Assembly: GCA_016203755.1 (NCBI GenBank)
Contig: JACQMD010000110.1
Location: 1 to 18,856 of the forward strand
Length of the DNA: 18,856 nucleotides
Origin: Candidatus Roizmanbacteria bacterium
GTDB lineage: Bacteria > Patescibacteriota > Microgenomatia > GCA-001788215 > 2-01-FULL-40-14
Direction of reading: 5' to 3'
In this document: positions 1 through 6,807 of the stretch, one piece after another
Numbering within the stretch: the first letter of the stretch is position 1
How the letters are laid out: the number at the start of each line of letters is the position of its first letter
Notes under the pieces: generated by a model
What the model was told of the DNA's origin: nothing
The model's database searches: none
What the model saw: the letters and a program-made list of their open reading frames with translations, nothing else
Program-made: the position numbers and the translations under genes

Positions 1-269
1 CGTGCTCCAGGCTTGCTGATACGTCGTATCTGCTCGACAACCGGTTTTTTATGATCATAGCGAAGTTTTAACACTAATGATTGTTTGGCATTACCGTGCT
101 TAACATCTTTTCCTTTCACTGTCTGGGTTTGGGCAAGATACCCCTCTGCAACAAGCATTAACGCAAGCTGCTCTTTCATAGTGGAGTATGGAACACTTAC
201 CTCATGTACTCGGGCCAGATACCCATTTTTAATTCGTGTTAAAAAATCAGCAATCGGATCGTTTACCAT
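1..269 (-). CDS. rpsH: 30S ribosomal protein S8 (uS8), 3' end outside window
   Basis: S8 binds the central domain of 16S rRNA and is a primary assembly protein of the 30S platform. The visible 89 residues begin MVNDPIADFLTRIKNGYLAR, the family's standard N-terminus, and continue into the first alpha/beta domain (KQSLVLKLRYDHKKPVVEQI region). The gene runs off the left edge, so its C-terminal half is not seen. Its ATG overlaps the end of S14 by 7 bases, so translation is probably coupled. It is the last visible gene of the operon. In many bacteria S8 is a translational repressor of this part of the operon, but nothing here shows that directly. Confidence 0.95.
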   Translation of the reverse strand, partial: MVNDPIADFLTRIKNGYLARVHEVSVPYSTMKEQLALMLVAEGYLAQTQTVKGKDVKHGNAKQSLVLKLRYDHKKPVVEQIRRISKPGA

Positions 270-448
270 GATGCCTTAGTCACACCGGGAATTTCCCCTC
301 GATGTGCATATTCTCGAAAACATAATCTACAAAGACCAAACCGGCGAATATATCCCCGTGCGCGTCCACACAATTGGCAACGGTTGACGTGTCGTGTTGG
401 ATATTTTTGTTTTCGTTTAAATTTAACAATAGATGATGTTTTTGCCAT
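263..448 (-). CDS. rpsN: 30S ribosomal protein S14, zinc-binding (type Z) form
   Basis: S14 sits in the 30S head next to S3 and S10. The 61-residue length and the two Cys pairs (CQLC at about residues 23-26 and CRLC at about 39-42) identify the short zinc-binding type rather than the roughly 100-residue zinc-free type. The C-terminus GEIPGVTKASW is typical of the family. It follows L5 by 2 bases and overlaps S8. A purine-rich stretch (GAAGGGAAA) lies upstream of the ATG. Confidence 0.96.
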   Translation of the reverse strand: MAKTSSIVKFKRKQKYPTRHVNRCQLCGRARGYIRRFGLCRLCFREYAHRGEIPGVTKASW

Positions 449-450
449 AC

Positions 451-993
451 TTAGTTTCCCTTCTCAAACGGCATACCTAATAACTGTAACAATCGATACG
501 CCATTTTATCATTGCCGGAAGAAGTTGTAATGGTCACTTCCAATCCTCGTATTGTATCAAGTTTTTCATATTGTATCTCAGGAAATACGGTCATCTCTGA
601 GAACCCAACATTCAGATTACCCCGTCCGTCAAATACACGAGGCGATATCCCTCGAAAGTCACGAACGCGCGGAAATACAATGGTAATTAATTTATGTAAA
701 AATGCCCACATCCGCTTTCCGCGTATGGTTACTTTTAATCCTATCGGCATCCCTGCACGCAACTTAAAGGTTGCGATGGATCGCCGCGCTCGAGTGGTAA
801 GTGGTTTCTGTCCGGTTATCAGAGCAAGTTGTTCCCCCATCGTCTCCAAGATCTTCTTATCACTCAACGCTTCTCCTAAACTCATACTCACGACTATTTT
901 ATTGATTTTAGGGGTAGAAAGAGCATTCGCAATCCCAAACTCATTCATGAGTGTTGTTACTACCTGTTGATTATAGAGTTCATGTAATGTCAT
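451..993 (-). CDS. rplE: 50S ribosomal protein L5 (uL5)
   Basis: L5 binds 5S rRNA in the central protuberance and contacts the P-site tRNA and S13. The 180-residue length is that of normal bacterial L5. Family blocks are clear: NKIVVSMSLGEA near residue 30, TGQKPLTTRARRSIATFKLR near 60-80, the GLKVTIRGKRMW block, PRVRDFRGI, and GRGNLNVGFSE near 125-135. It lies between L24 (11-base gap) and S14 (2-base gap) in standard spc order. The long open frame on the opposite strand is only a shadow. Confidence 0.97.
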   Translation of the reverse strand: MTLHELYNQQVVTTLMNEFGIANALSTPKINKIVVSMSLGEALSDKKILETMGEQLALITGQKPLTTRARRSIATFKLRAGMPIGLKVTIRGKRMWAFLHKLITIVFPRVRDFRGISPRVFDGRGNLNVGFSEMTVFPEIQYEKLDTIRGLEVTITTSSGNDKMAYRLLQLLGMPFEKGN

Positions 994-1004
994 AGAGTAC
1001 CTTT

Positions 1005-1310
1005 TTATAGAGTCTGTTTACACTTCTTACACATTCTGTTTTTTTGTTCTTTCACCATCATAAAGCCGATTCTTGTCGGTAATTTGCATCTCGGACAAAT
1101 GAGGGCAATATTTCCTGCAGGGAGAGGACGCGCAATATCAATAATACCTCCCGGATGCTTCTCATCACGACGTTTCACGTGACGTTTATAGAGATTGAGT
1201 CCGGCGACAATAACAGCATTGGATGCAGGTACAATCCGGTCAATTTTCCCTTTCTTTCCTTTTTCTTTCCCTGCAGTAACAATAATTTGATCTCCCTTTT
1301 TTAGTTTCAT
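1005..1310 (-). CDS. rplX: 50S ribosomal protein L24 (uL24) with zinc-ribbon-like tail
   Basis: L24 starts 50S assembly near the 5' end of 23S rRNA. The 101 residues begin with a KOW motif (MKLKKGDQIIVTAGKEKGKKGKI), followed by GLNLYKRHVKRR and a C-terminal block with CPRC (about 73-76) and CKKC (about 94-97), which could hold zinc. Bacterial L24 often has such Cys pairs. No Shine-Dalgarno sequence is visible before the ATG. Unlike its neighbours it follows a 94-base non-coding gap full of repeats, so its expression may be set by that gap (see 1336-1400). Confidence 0.95.
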   Translation of the reverse strand: MKLKKGDQIIVTAGKEKGKKGKIDRIVPASNAVIVAGLNLYKRHVKRRDEKHPGGIIDIARPLPAGNIALICPRCKLPTRIGFMMVKEQKNRMCKKCKQTL

Positions 1311-1335
1311 ACGATAAGCGATCCCAATCTACAAA

Positions 1336-1400
1336 TACATCCGAATGCTCCGAATGAAATTTATTAGGATCATTCGGATGTAAATTCGGATCATTCGGAT
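1336..1400. repeat. L14-L24 spacer with five ATTCGGA-type repeats forming two competing hairpins
   Basis: The octamer ATTCGGAT occurs at 1372-1379, 1384-1391 and 1393-1400, and its core recurs inverted at 1339-1346 and 1349-1355. Two alternative stems share the arm near 1339-1355. One is a perfect 12-bp stem of 1336-1347 with 1371-1382. The other is a 17-nt stem with one mismatch, 1339-1355 with 1384-1400. Both cannot form at once. No U-run follows on the minus strand, so it is not a simple terminator. It is the only sizeable gap in the visible operon. Confidence 0.75.
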
Positions 1401-1404
1401 CGCG

Positions 1405-1779
1405 TCAATAAACCTCCTGTGCCATACTGGCGATTTTATTAAATCCCAAATCTTTTATCTCACGCGCAATCGGGCCAAAAATACGTGTTCCTTTTGGCAG
1501 TTTCTCTTCAACGTTTTCTAAAATAACACCAGCATTATCATCAAATCGAATGATTGAACCGTCATTTCTTCGTATCGATCGTCGTGTTCGAACTATGACG
1601 ACAAATACCTTCTCGTGTTCTTTCACCATACCGGTTGGTATAGCTTTTTTTACGACACACTTGACTATATCTCCCAAATGCGCAACCAGTTTATTTCCAT
1701 GACCGGGTATTCCGATAAGTTCTAATTGTTTCGCACCGGTATTATCAGCAGCGTCCATGATTGTTCGTAATTGTAACAT
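1405..1779 (-). CDS. rplN: 50S ribosomal protein L14 (uL14)
   Basis: L14 lies at the subunit interface and forms bridges with 16S rRNA and L19. The 124 residues are within 2 of the usual 122. It starts MLQLRTIMDAADNTGAK, has the VRTRRSIRRNDGSIIRFDDNA block, and ends with GPIAREIKDLGFNKIASMAQEVY, which covers the conserved 'GPVARELR..f.KI.SLA.EV' signature. It follows S17 after a 5-base gap. The 94-base repeat-rich spacer downstream separates it from L24. Confidence 0.97.
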   Translation of the reverse strand: MLQLRTIMDAADNTGAKQLELIGIPGHGNKLVAHLGDIVKCVVKKAIPTGMVKEHEKVFVVIVRTRRSIRRNDGSIIRFDDNAGVILENVEEKLPKGTRIFGPIAREIKDLGFNKIASMAQEVY

Positions 1780-1784
1780 ATGTT

Positions 1785-2021
1785 TTATCCTGTCATGACT
1801 TTCTCTATCCGATATCGTTTTTCTTTACTGTAGGGACGTGTTTCAACCAGCTGCACATGATCTCCCGTTTGCACCGTTATTCCTTCGACGTGAGCTTTGT
1901 ACCGTTTCGTTCTCCGCAATATCTTATGATACACAGGGTGGCGCATCGTACGCTCAACGACAACAACAGCTGTCTTTTGCATGTTCATCGAAATAACGAT
2001 TCCTTGTAGCGTTTTTTTCAT
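1785..2021 (-). CDS. rpsQ: 30S ribosomal protein S17 (uS17)
   Basis: S17 is a primary 16S rRNA binder with an OB fold at the base of the 30S body. The 78 residues begin MKKTLQGIVISMNMQKTAVV, matching the family pattern 'L.G.VvSdkm.KTvvV', and continue with HPVYHKILRRTKRYKAH and the late GDHVQLVETRPYSKEKRYRI block. The ATG overlaps the L29 stop by 4 bases, which suggests translational coupling. Confidence 0.96.
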   Translation of the reverse strand: MKKTLQGIVISMNMQKTAVVVVERTMRHPVYHKILRRTKRYKAHVEGITVQTGDHVQLVETRPYSKEKRYRIEKVMTG

Positions 2022-2224
2022 GCGCCTCCTTCCCGTAACTCTACCTCATGTATGAGGGTAAGTATCACTGCGATATCACGCCGTATTTTTTGAATTTTTT
2101 GCGTATTCTTCTCTTCCCGCATCCGAAGATAAACTTGCGACTGTTCACTGCGTTTTTTGCCTAACAATACGCGCAATTCTCCCATACTTTTTTCCCGCAA
2201 TGTTACTTTTTCTTTCTTTTTCAT
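2018..2224 (-). CDS. rpmC: 50S ribosomal protein L29 (uL29)
   Basis: L29 is a small all-helical protein at the exit of the peptide tunnel, where it helps dock trigger factor and SRP. The 68 residues have the expected lysine- and glutamate-rich two-helix pattern: REKSMGELRVLLGKKRSEQ, then a second helix with KIQKIRRDIAVILTLIHE that matches the conserved '.i...kr.IArilT.l.e' segment. It overlaps both L16 and S17 by 4 bases, the standard position for rpmC. Confidence 0.93.
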   Translation of the reverse strand: MKKKEKVTLREKSMGELRVLLGKKRSEQSQVYLRMREEKNTQKIQKIRRDIAVILTLIHEVELREGGA

Positions 2225-2628
2225 ACTCTGGTCACAATAACAGTTTTAATGGGCAGCTTGTATCCTGCCTGCTTCAGTGTTTCACGGGCGGCAGCTTCAT
2301 CAATGCCCGCAATTTCAAATAACATCTGTCCTGGTCGAACAACTGCCACGTGGTTTGCCACTTCTCCTTTGCCGCCTCCCAATCCCGTCTCATTTGGTTT
2401 ACTGGTAATGGGCTTATCGGGAAATATCCGGATCCATAATTTACCACCCTTTTGTGTTTTCTTGCTTAAGGTAATCCGCGCTGCTTCAATCTGATTGCTC
2501 GTTATCCAGGCTGACTCTTGCGCTTTGAGGCCATAGAGACCAAACGACACATGGTTTGAACGTGTTGCCATACCGCGTCTTTTGCCTCGAAATTGTTTCC
2601 GGTGTTTAAATCGCTTTGGTTGTAACAT
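2221..2628 (-). CDS. rplP: 50S ribosomal protein L16 (uL16)
   Basis: L16 binds near the A-site tRNA elbow and the peptidyl transferase centre. The 135 residues begin MLQPKRFKHRKQFRGKRRG and include VSFGLYGLKA, SNQIEAARI, GGKLWIRIFPDKPIT and GKGEVANHVAVVRPGQMLFEI, all core family blocks. It ends KLPIKTVIVTRV, as in other L16 proteins. It follows S3 by 10 bases and overlaps L29 by 4. Confidence 0.97.
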   Translation of the reverse strand: MLQPKRFKHRKQFRGKRRGMATRSNHVSFGLYGLKAQESAWITSNQIEAARITLSKKTQKGGKLWIRIFPDKPITSKPNETGLGGGKGEVANHVAVVRPGQMLFEIAGIDEAAARETLKQAGYKLPIKTVIVTRV

Positions 2629-2638
2629 AGTATAATCG

Positions 2639-3271
2639 TTATTGACAAATCCAGACTTTTACCCCGACATATCCTGACTTGGTAAGAGCCGGCACCTTGG
2701 CAAACTGTACGTCTTCCCGAATTGTTGAAAGCGGTACGGTTCCTTCTGAATATTTTTCAACACGGGAAATTTCCGCTCCGGCTATTCTTCCTGAAAGTAC
2801 AATTCTCACTCCTTTTGCCCCCGCGCTTACTACTCGACTTAACGCCTGATGCACGACACGTTTATGCGGCATCCGGCGAGCCAGCTGTTCGGCAATGGTG
2901 TTGGCAACCAGATACGGATTCAAGTCGGGTTTCTTCACGGGTTCGATGCGAATGTCAATTTTGAGCCTATCTTTTTTCTGGTCAAAAAATGTTTCTACTT
3001 TCTTTTTAATTTTTGTTAATTCCTCTCCACCACGTCCAATGGCAACACCCGGACGGGCAACGTGCAACATAATATCAACCCGACGAATCGATCGTTCTAT
3101 CTCGACACGTGATATTCCCGCTGAACGTAATTCTATCAAGAGTAACTTACGAAGTCGTATATCTTCCAGCAATGTTGTACGAAACTCTTTTTTGCTATTG
3201 AAATACCACCGTGAATCCCACGCGTGGTGAATACCAAGACGCAATGCATTAGGATTTATCTTTTGTCCCAC
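2639..3271 (-). CDS. rpsC: 30S ribosomal protein S3 (uS3)
   Basis: S3 lines the mRNA entry channel in the 30S head. The 210 residues begin MGQKINPNALRLGIHHAWDS, a hallmark N-terminus. A KH domain follows with its GRGG loop in RPGVAIGRGGEEL near residues 73-85, and the C-terminal domain shows GAKGVRIVLSGRIAGAEISR. The start codon is GTG, chosen because AAAGGAG lies 9 bases upstream and the family N-terminus starts there. The first 23 bases overlap the end of L22, so the L22 tail and the S3 ribosome-binding site share sequence. Confidence 0.97.
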   Translation of the reverse strand: MGQKINPNALRLGIHHAWDSRWYFNSKKEFRTTLLEDIRLRKLLLIELRSAGISRVEIERSIRRVDIMLHVARPGVAIGRGGEELTKIKKKVETFFDQKKDRLKIDIRIEPVKKPDLNPYLVANTIAEQLARRMPHKRVVHQALSRVVSAGAKGVRIVLSGRIAGAEISRVEKYSEGTVPLSTIREDVQFAKVPALTKSGYVGVKVWICQ

Positions 3272-3674
3272 GTTGTTTGCTCCTTTCTTTTGTCACTACT
3301 GGCGTTGTTTGTCGTGACGACATATGTTTCTGTTTATCTTCACGCGTGCTCAATACGATAGTAATATGACTTAACCGATGGACGTACCCATGTGCCATAC
3401 CTCGAGAAACAGGCTGCCATCGCTTAAGCCGCGGTCCCTCATTAACATCTATCGCATGTATGTATAACGCATCTTTCGTCACTTTCAACCGTGAAGTAGC
3501 ATTGGCTACTCCGCTTATCAATGCTTTCTGAAGCGGTTTTACTGCTTTATGAGGCAGCACATGAAGATAGGCTAATGCTTTCTCGACAGGCAAAGACCGG
3601 ATAGCATCAGCAACAAATCTGACTTTTCGCGGCGTTACTCTAATATAGTTTGCGTGACTTTTAATAAGCATCAT
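3249..3674 (-). CDS. rplV: 50S ribosomal protein L22 (uL22) with basic C-terminal tail
   Basis: L22 lines the peptide exit tunnel with its long beta-hairpin. The core is clear: ANYIRVTPRKVRFVADAIR at residues 8-26, VKPLQKALISGVANAT near 45-60, and RLKRWQPVSRGMAHGY, the hairpin region, near 82-97. At 141 residues it is about 30 longer than usual. The extra length is a Lys/Arg/Thr/Ser-rich tail that overlaps the start of S3. The gene opens with two ATGs; GGAGG lies 7 bases before the second (first base 3671), so the shorter form may be the real start. Confidence 0.95.
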   Translation of the reverse strand: MMLIKSHANYIRVTPRKVRFVADAIRSLPVEKALAYLHVLPHKAVKPLQKALISGVANATSRLKVTKDALYIHAIDVNEGPRLKRWQPVSRGMAHGYVHRLSHITIVLSTREDKQKHMSSRQTTPVVTKERSKQRGTKDKS

Positions 3675-3691
3675 GTTCCCTCCAACAAGTA

Positions 3692-3976
3692 TTAGGTCTT
3701 CTCCATGGTACGCTTCGTCACTTTTCCGTGTCCACGAAACGTACGTGTCGGAGCAAATTCTCCTAAACGGTGACCAACCATATCCTCAGCTACTAAAATC
3801 TCAATAAATATTCGTCCGTTGTGTACGGCAAACTTATGTCCAACAAACTCCGGCGGGACTTGACTGGCCCTCGCCCATGTTTTGATTGGTACCCGATTGC
3901 CATCCTGCTTTTGCAGTTGCACTTTCTTGAGTAATTTTTGGTCTATGTACGGACCCTTTTTATCGCTTCTTGCCAT
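3692..3976 (-). CDS. rpsS: 30S ribosomal protein S19 (uS19)
   Basis: S19 sits in the 30S head and forms a bridge to the 50S with S13. The 94 residues start MARSDKKGPYIDQKLLKKV. They contain IKTWARASQVPPEFVGHKFAVHNGR, equivalent to the conserved 'TWSRrS.I.PdfiGhtiaVHNGr', and end with HRLGEFAPTRTFRGHG. The length is normal. Gaps are 22 bases to L2 and 17 to L22. Confidence 0.97.
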   Translation of the reverse strand: MARSDKKGPYIDQKLLKKVQLQKQDGNRVPIKTWARASQVPPEFVGHKFAVHNGRIFIEILVAEDMVGHRLGEFAPTRTFRGHGKVTKRTMEKT

Positions 3977-3998
3977 AGTTTTTTAGATTGTTACACAA

Positions 3999-4757
3999 TT
4001 ACTTCCGGCGCTCAACTATAAACTTGTCGCTCGCTTTACTTCTTCTTGTTCTCACTCCACGGGTACGTTTGCCCCATGGTGACTTCGGGGAAGGCATACC
4101 AATACCACTTCTTCCTTCTCCTCCACCATGCGGATGAGATCGGGGATCCTGTGCAACACCACGTACAGTTGGCCGAATACCCAGCCAGCGGCTCCTGCCA
4201 GCCTTTCCCAATACCCGATGCTTTCGGTCTATATTGGAAAGTTGACCAACTGTTGCATAACACCGCTCATCAACGACCCGGACTTCATTTGAAGGCAGTT
4301 TCACCCGCACTAATCCATTCTCTTTTGCCAATACTGTTGCAACGTTCCCTGCTCCCCGAACAATTTTCCCTCCTGATCCCGGATTTAATTCGATGTTGTG
4401 GATAAATGTACCAACCGGCATATTGCGGAGTGGAAGCGCATTACCGACTTTTAGCGGAGCATGTTCTCCAGCACTGACATGATCACCAACTTGTAAACCA
4501 ACTGGCGCTAGGATATAGCGTTTTGCCCCATCACGATAGAAAAGAAGTGCTATTGCAGCTCCCCGGTATGGATCATATTGAACACTTGCTATCCTTGCAG
4601 GAACATCATGTTTTGATCGAGCAAAATCAATCAATCGATATAACCGTTTATGTCGACCACCCCGATGACGAATAGAAACTCTTCCATACGCATCGCGACC
4701 GGCTCGATACGGAAAAGAATACGTCAGTGATTTTTCTGGTTTTATCTTGCTATTCAT
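3999..4757 (-). CDS. rplB: 50S ribosomal protein L2 (uL2), short N-terminus
   Basis: L2 is needed for subunit joining and peptidyl transferase activity. Conserved blocks are GRVSIRHRGGRHKRLYRLIDF near residues 25-45, YDPYRGAAIALLFYRDG, RNMPVGTFIHNIELNPG, VLGKAGRSRWLGIRPTVRGVA, and HPHGGGEGR, which keeps the functionally important His. The 252 residues are about 22 short of the usual 273-277, and the loss is at the N-terminus: the segment equivalent to KPTSPGRR is absent. The residue before HPHGGG is Ser, where E. coli has Asp. The ATG overlaps the L23 stop by 4 bases, and no longer in-frame start is visible. Confidence 0.96.
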   Translation of the reverse strand: MNSKIKPEKSLTYSFPYRAGRDAYGRVSIRHRGGRHKRLYRLIDFARSKHDVPARIASVQYDPYRGAAIALLFYRDGAKRYILAPVGLQVGDHVSAGEHAPLKVGNALPLRNMPVGTFIHNIELNPGSGGKIVRGAGNVATVLAKENGLVRVKLPSNEVRVVDERCYATVGQLSNIDRKHRVLGKAGRSRWLGIRPTVRGVAQDPRSHPHGGGEGRSGIGMPSPKSPWGKRTRGVRTRRSKASDKFIVERRK

Positions 4758-5059
4758 GTTGTTTGTTCTTTCGGTGCGCTGGGAAAGAGATCTATTTTTT
4801 GCCCGGGGAGAAGTGTCACGAATGCCTTTTTCCTTCCAGCTGTAGTAATTATCTGTCTTCTTTTCCCTACTCGTTTTTGTTTCCCATGCAAATATACCGT
4901 ACGTACCTGCTGTACTGCTACACCAAATAATGTATTGATTGCCTGTTCAATCTGATGTTTTGAGGCGGTCCGGACTACCTCAAAAACATATGCTCCTTTT
5001 TGAATTGTCTGCATAGATTTTTCGGTGATCAGTGGTCGAATGATAATCTGTTGATTCAT
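4754..5059 (-). CDS. rplW: 50S ribosomal protein L23 (uL23)
   Basis: L23 sits at the tunnel exit and docks trigger factor and SRP. The 101 residues have the L23 pattern: IIIRPLITEKSMQTIQKGAYVFEV at the N-terminus, NKHQIEQAI-like ASKHQIEQAINTLFGVAVQQ near residues 33-52, VRTVYLHGKQKRVGKRR as the extended loop, then KKAFVTLLPGQKIDLF. It overlaps L4 and L2 by 4 bases each, in standard order. Confidence 0.95.
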   Translation of the reverse strand: MNQQIIIRPLITEKSMQTIQKGAYVFEVVRTASKHQIEQAINTLFGVAVQQVRTVYLHGKQKRVGKRRQIITTAGRKKAFVTLLPGQKIDLFPSAPKEQTT

Positions 5060-5790
5060 CGTTGTTTCCCTTTCTGTTCAAACACTGGCAAAACTTCTTC
5101 CATAAGGACAATTTTTTGATGCGATAAAACATCATATGCGTGTAATAGTTGCGCATCTCTGACGGTTAAATGATCAATATTCTTCCCTGCACGATAGACT
5201 GCATCGACTTTACCCGGTGTGGCCAAAAGAACTGATTCATGCAATTTTTGACCGCTCGTTTTACACTGTAATCGCGACATAATAGTCAATAATTCTTTGC
5301 TCTTTGGCGCAATTTTCCCCAATCCTTCAACCACAACAACGTGTTTTTGCGACAGTTGTACGGAGAGCGCTGAGAAGAGGGCACGTCTGAGCATTGACTT
5401 GTTTATTTGTAAATGAAAATCCCGAAGCTGTGGACCGTGTGCAATACCTCCACCCACAAAAATAGGCGCATACCGGTCTCCGTGTCGGGCACGCCCTGTG
5501 CCTTTTTGCCGCCAAATCTTCCGACCACTTCCCGTTACGTCACCGCGAGTTTTTGTCCGCGCGCTCATTTGGCGTCGATTTGCCAGAAATACTCTGACTA
5601 CCTGAGCGAGAAGCTGTGGATAATGCTTTACTCCGAAAACAGACATGGGCAAGGTTACCAACCCTTTCTTTTTTCCTGCAATAGTAAAAACCTCTGCGCT
5701 CAGTCCTGTCTTTTCTTTCGATTGCGCCCTAACAGAGGGACGGGATCGTTTTATTTTTGCTATGTTTTCTTGTTTTCGTGCTGTTGCCAT
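5056..5790 (-). CDS. rplD: 50S ribosomal protein L4 (uL4), N-terminally extended
   Basis: L4 lines the exit tunnel with an extended loop, and in E. coli it also represses its own operon. The loop is seen as GSGRKIWRQKGTGRARHGDRYAPIF plus GGGIAHGP. The later Rossmann-like core includes VVVVEGLGKIAPKSKELL. The ATG at 5790 was chosen over an in-frame GTG at 5814: GGAG lies 8 bases before it, and nothing similar precedes the GTG. The resulting 244 residues still exceed the usual 200-210, mostly through a basic N-terminal stretch (MATARKQENIAKIKRSRPSV). It follows L3 by 24 bases and overlaps L23 by 4. Confidence 0.94.
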   Translation of the reverse strand: MATARKQENIAKIKRSRPSVRAQSKEKTGLSAEVFTIAGKKKGLVTLPMSVFGVKHYPQLLAQVVRVFLANRRQMSARTKTRGDVTGSGRKIWRQKGTGRARHGDRYAPIFVGGGIAHGPQLRDFHLQINKSMLRRALFSALSVQLSQKHVVVVEGLGKIAPKSKELLTIMSRLQCKTSGQKLHESVLLATPGKVDAVYRAGKNIDHLTVRDAQLLHAYDVLSHQKIVLMEEVLPVFEQKGKQR

Positions 5791-5814
5791 AGGTAGTACT
5801 CCACTTTCTATCAC

Positions 5815-6528
5815 TTATGATGTCTGTTCTTTTACAAGCTCAGGTGGTTGTTTCGATGGTGCTGGTGCTGCTGTTTTCTCTCCTGAAGCCGTACGCCGAA
5901 CGATTAACAATCCTCCGGTTGATCCCGGAATAAGACCAGCAATGACCAGCTGATGTAATGTCGGATCTACTTTTACGACACGCAGTCCTTTAACCGTAAC
6001 GGTATTCCCTCCCATACGACCTGCCATTCGCTTACCTTTATAGACTCTTCCGGGAGTTGTCGTGCTTCCAATGGATCCGGGAGCACGTTCACGGTCTGAC
6101 TGGCCATGTGTTGCCGGTCCTCCGGCAAAGTGGTGCCGTTTGACTCCTCCTGCAAATCCTTTTCCTTTTGAAGTACCCGTAACTGAAACCATATCGCCGC
6201 TGGAAAATATTTGATCAATAGCCAATGCTTCTCCGGGTTTCGGAAGATTTTCCAGATCTGTTATTTGACTCAGTCTAATCTCCCGTAAAAAACGAGGCAT
6301 TGTTGTAAGCCCCGTTTTTTTAAAATATCCCCGCTCCGGTTTTGCGACGTTTTTCTCTTTTTGGACACCAAGACCAAGTTGCACCGCCCAATACTTATCG
6401 CTATCCTGTCGCTTAATAGATACTACTGTACATGGTCCAACATGAATAACAGTTGTTGGTAACCGCATCCTTTTTTCATCAAAAACCTGTGTTTGTTTTC
6501 CTTTTGTGCCAATCAGAGCTTGTATCAT
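5815..6528 (-). CDS. rplC: 50S ribosomal protein L3 (uL3), first gene of the operon
   Basis: L3 is an early 50S assembly protein that reaches toward the peptidyl transferase centre. The start MIQALIGTKGKQTQVFDE matches the family 'miG.IG.K.GMTqiF' beginning, so the ATG at 6528 was chosen over one at 6561, which lies in the hairpin region. Core blocks include GDMVSVTGTSKGKGFAGGVKRH (minus-strand 6200-6130), GGPATHGQSDRERAPGSIG, and RMAGRMGGNTVTVKGLRVVKVD. The tail after RRTASGEKTAAP is about 20 residues longer than usual and low-complexity. S10, normally just before L3, is missing here; a promoter and leader take its place. Confidence 0.96.
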   Translation of the reverse strand: MIQALIGTKGKQTQVFDEKRMRLPTTVIHVGPCTVVSIKRQDSDKYWAVQLGLGVQKEKNVAKPERGYFKKTGLTTMPRFLREIRLSQITDLENLPKPGEALAIDQIFSSGDMVSVTGTSKGKGFAGGVKRHHFAGGPATHGQSDRERAPGSIGSTTTPGRVYKGKRMAGRMGGNTVTVKGLRVVKVDPTLHQLVIAGLIPGSTGGLLIVRRTASGEKTAAPAPSKQPPELVKEQTS

Positions 6529-6551
6529 ATACTTCTGTTTTTCCAATAAAC

Positions 6552-6574
6552 AAAAAAACACCCCGAATGAGGTG
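6552..6574 (-). terminator. Terminator-like hairpin in the L3 leader (candidate attenuator)
   Basis: On the minus strand CACCTC pairs with GGGGTG around an ATTC loop (6 bp, one G-U), followed at once by seven T. This is the form of an intrinsic terminator, yet it lies between the operon promoter and the L3 start, 24 bases before the ATG. Upstream, AGTGG and CCACT in the leader can pair and may form a competing fold. It could attenuate the whole operon. The stem is short, so its strength is uncertain. Confidence 0.55.
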
Positions 6575-6654
6575 AGCAGTGGTTTACTGACTTCTTACCC
6601 ACTCAGAATGTACAAAAAAGCTCTTACCCGCTTTTCTTGTTCATTATTAAAGCA

Positions 6655-6683
6655 ATTGTATCATCCCGCGTGAATACTGTCAA
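6655..6683 (-). promoter_or_regulatory. Sigma-70-type promoter of the ribosomal operon
   Basis: On the minus strand the -35 box is TTGACA (6683-6678), the spacer is 17 bases, and the -10 box is TACAAT (6660-6655) preceded by TGA. This matches 11 of 12 consensus bases with ideal spacing. Transcription would start near 6648 and give a leader of about 120 nt before L3. The promoter lies only about 19 bases from the inserted IS. Confidence 0.85.
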
Positions 6684-6738
6684 CGCACGAATAACGACCC
6701 TGGTACAAAACTCTTTTATGCTAATTTGACAAACTAAA

Positions 6739-6807
6739 AAGCAGCTGTCAACATAGAAATATTGTTAGATCAATGTTTCTAACTCCGTAAGGAGGTGACA
6801 ACTGCTT
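6739..6807 (+). promoter_or_regulatory. Transposase leader fold that hides the ribosome-binding site
   Basis: AAGCAGCTGTCA (6739-6750) can pair with TGACAACTGCTT (6796-6807, ending just before the ATG) with one mismatch in 12. Inside, 6754-6764 pairs with 6771-6781 (11 bp including one G-U, loop TTAGAT), and CTCC (6783-6786) pairs with GGAG (6791-6794) across GTAA. The Shine-Dalgarno GGAGGTGA (6791-6798) is therefore buried. A TTGACA box (6726-6731) is present, but no convincing -10 follows it. Confidence 0.6.

Noticed and set aside
512..970. Long plus-strand open frame opposite L5
   Set aside because: It is the complement of a clearly real ribosomal gene, with no family resemblance and no ribosome-binding site. 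The same applies to the plus-strand frames at 2895-3230, 4046-4405 and 5413-5796.
1336..1400. CRISPR-like or iteron array
   Set aside because: The units are 8-9 bases, in both orientations, with no spacers of constant length. They fit alternative hairpins better.
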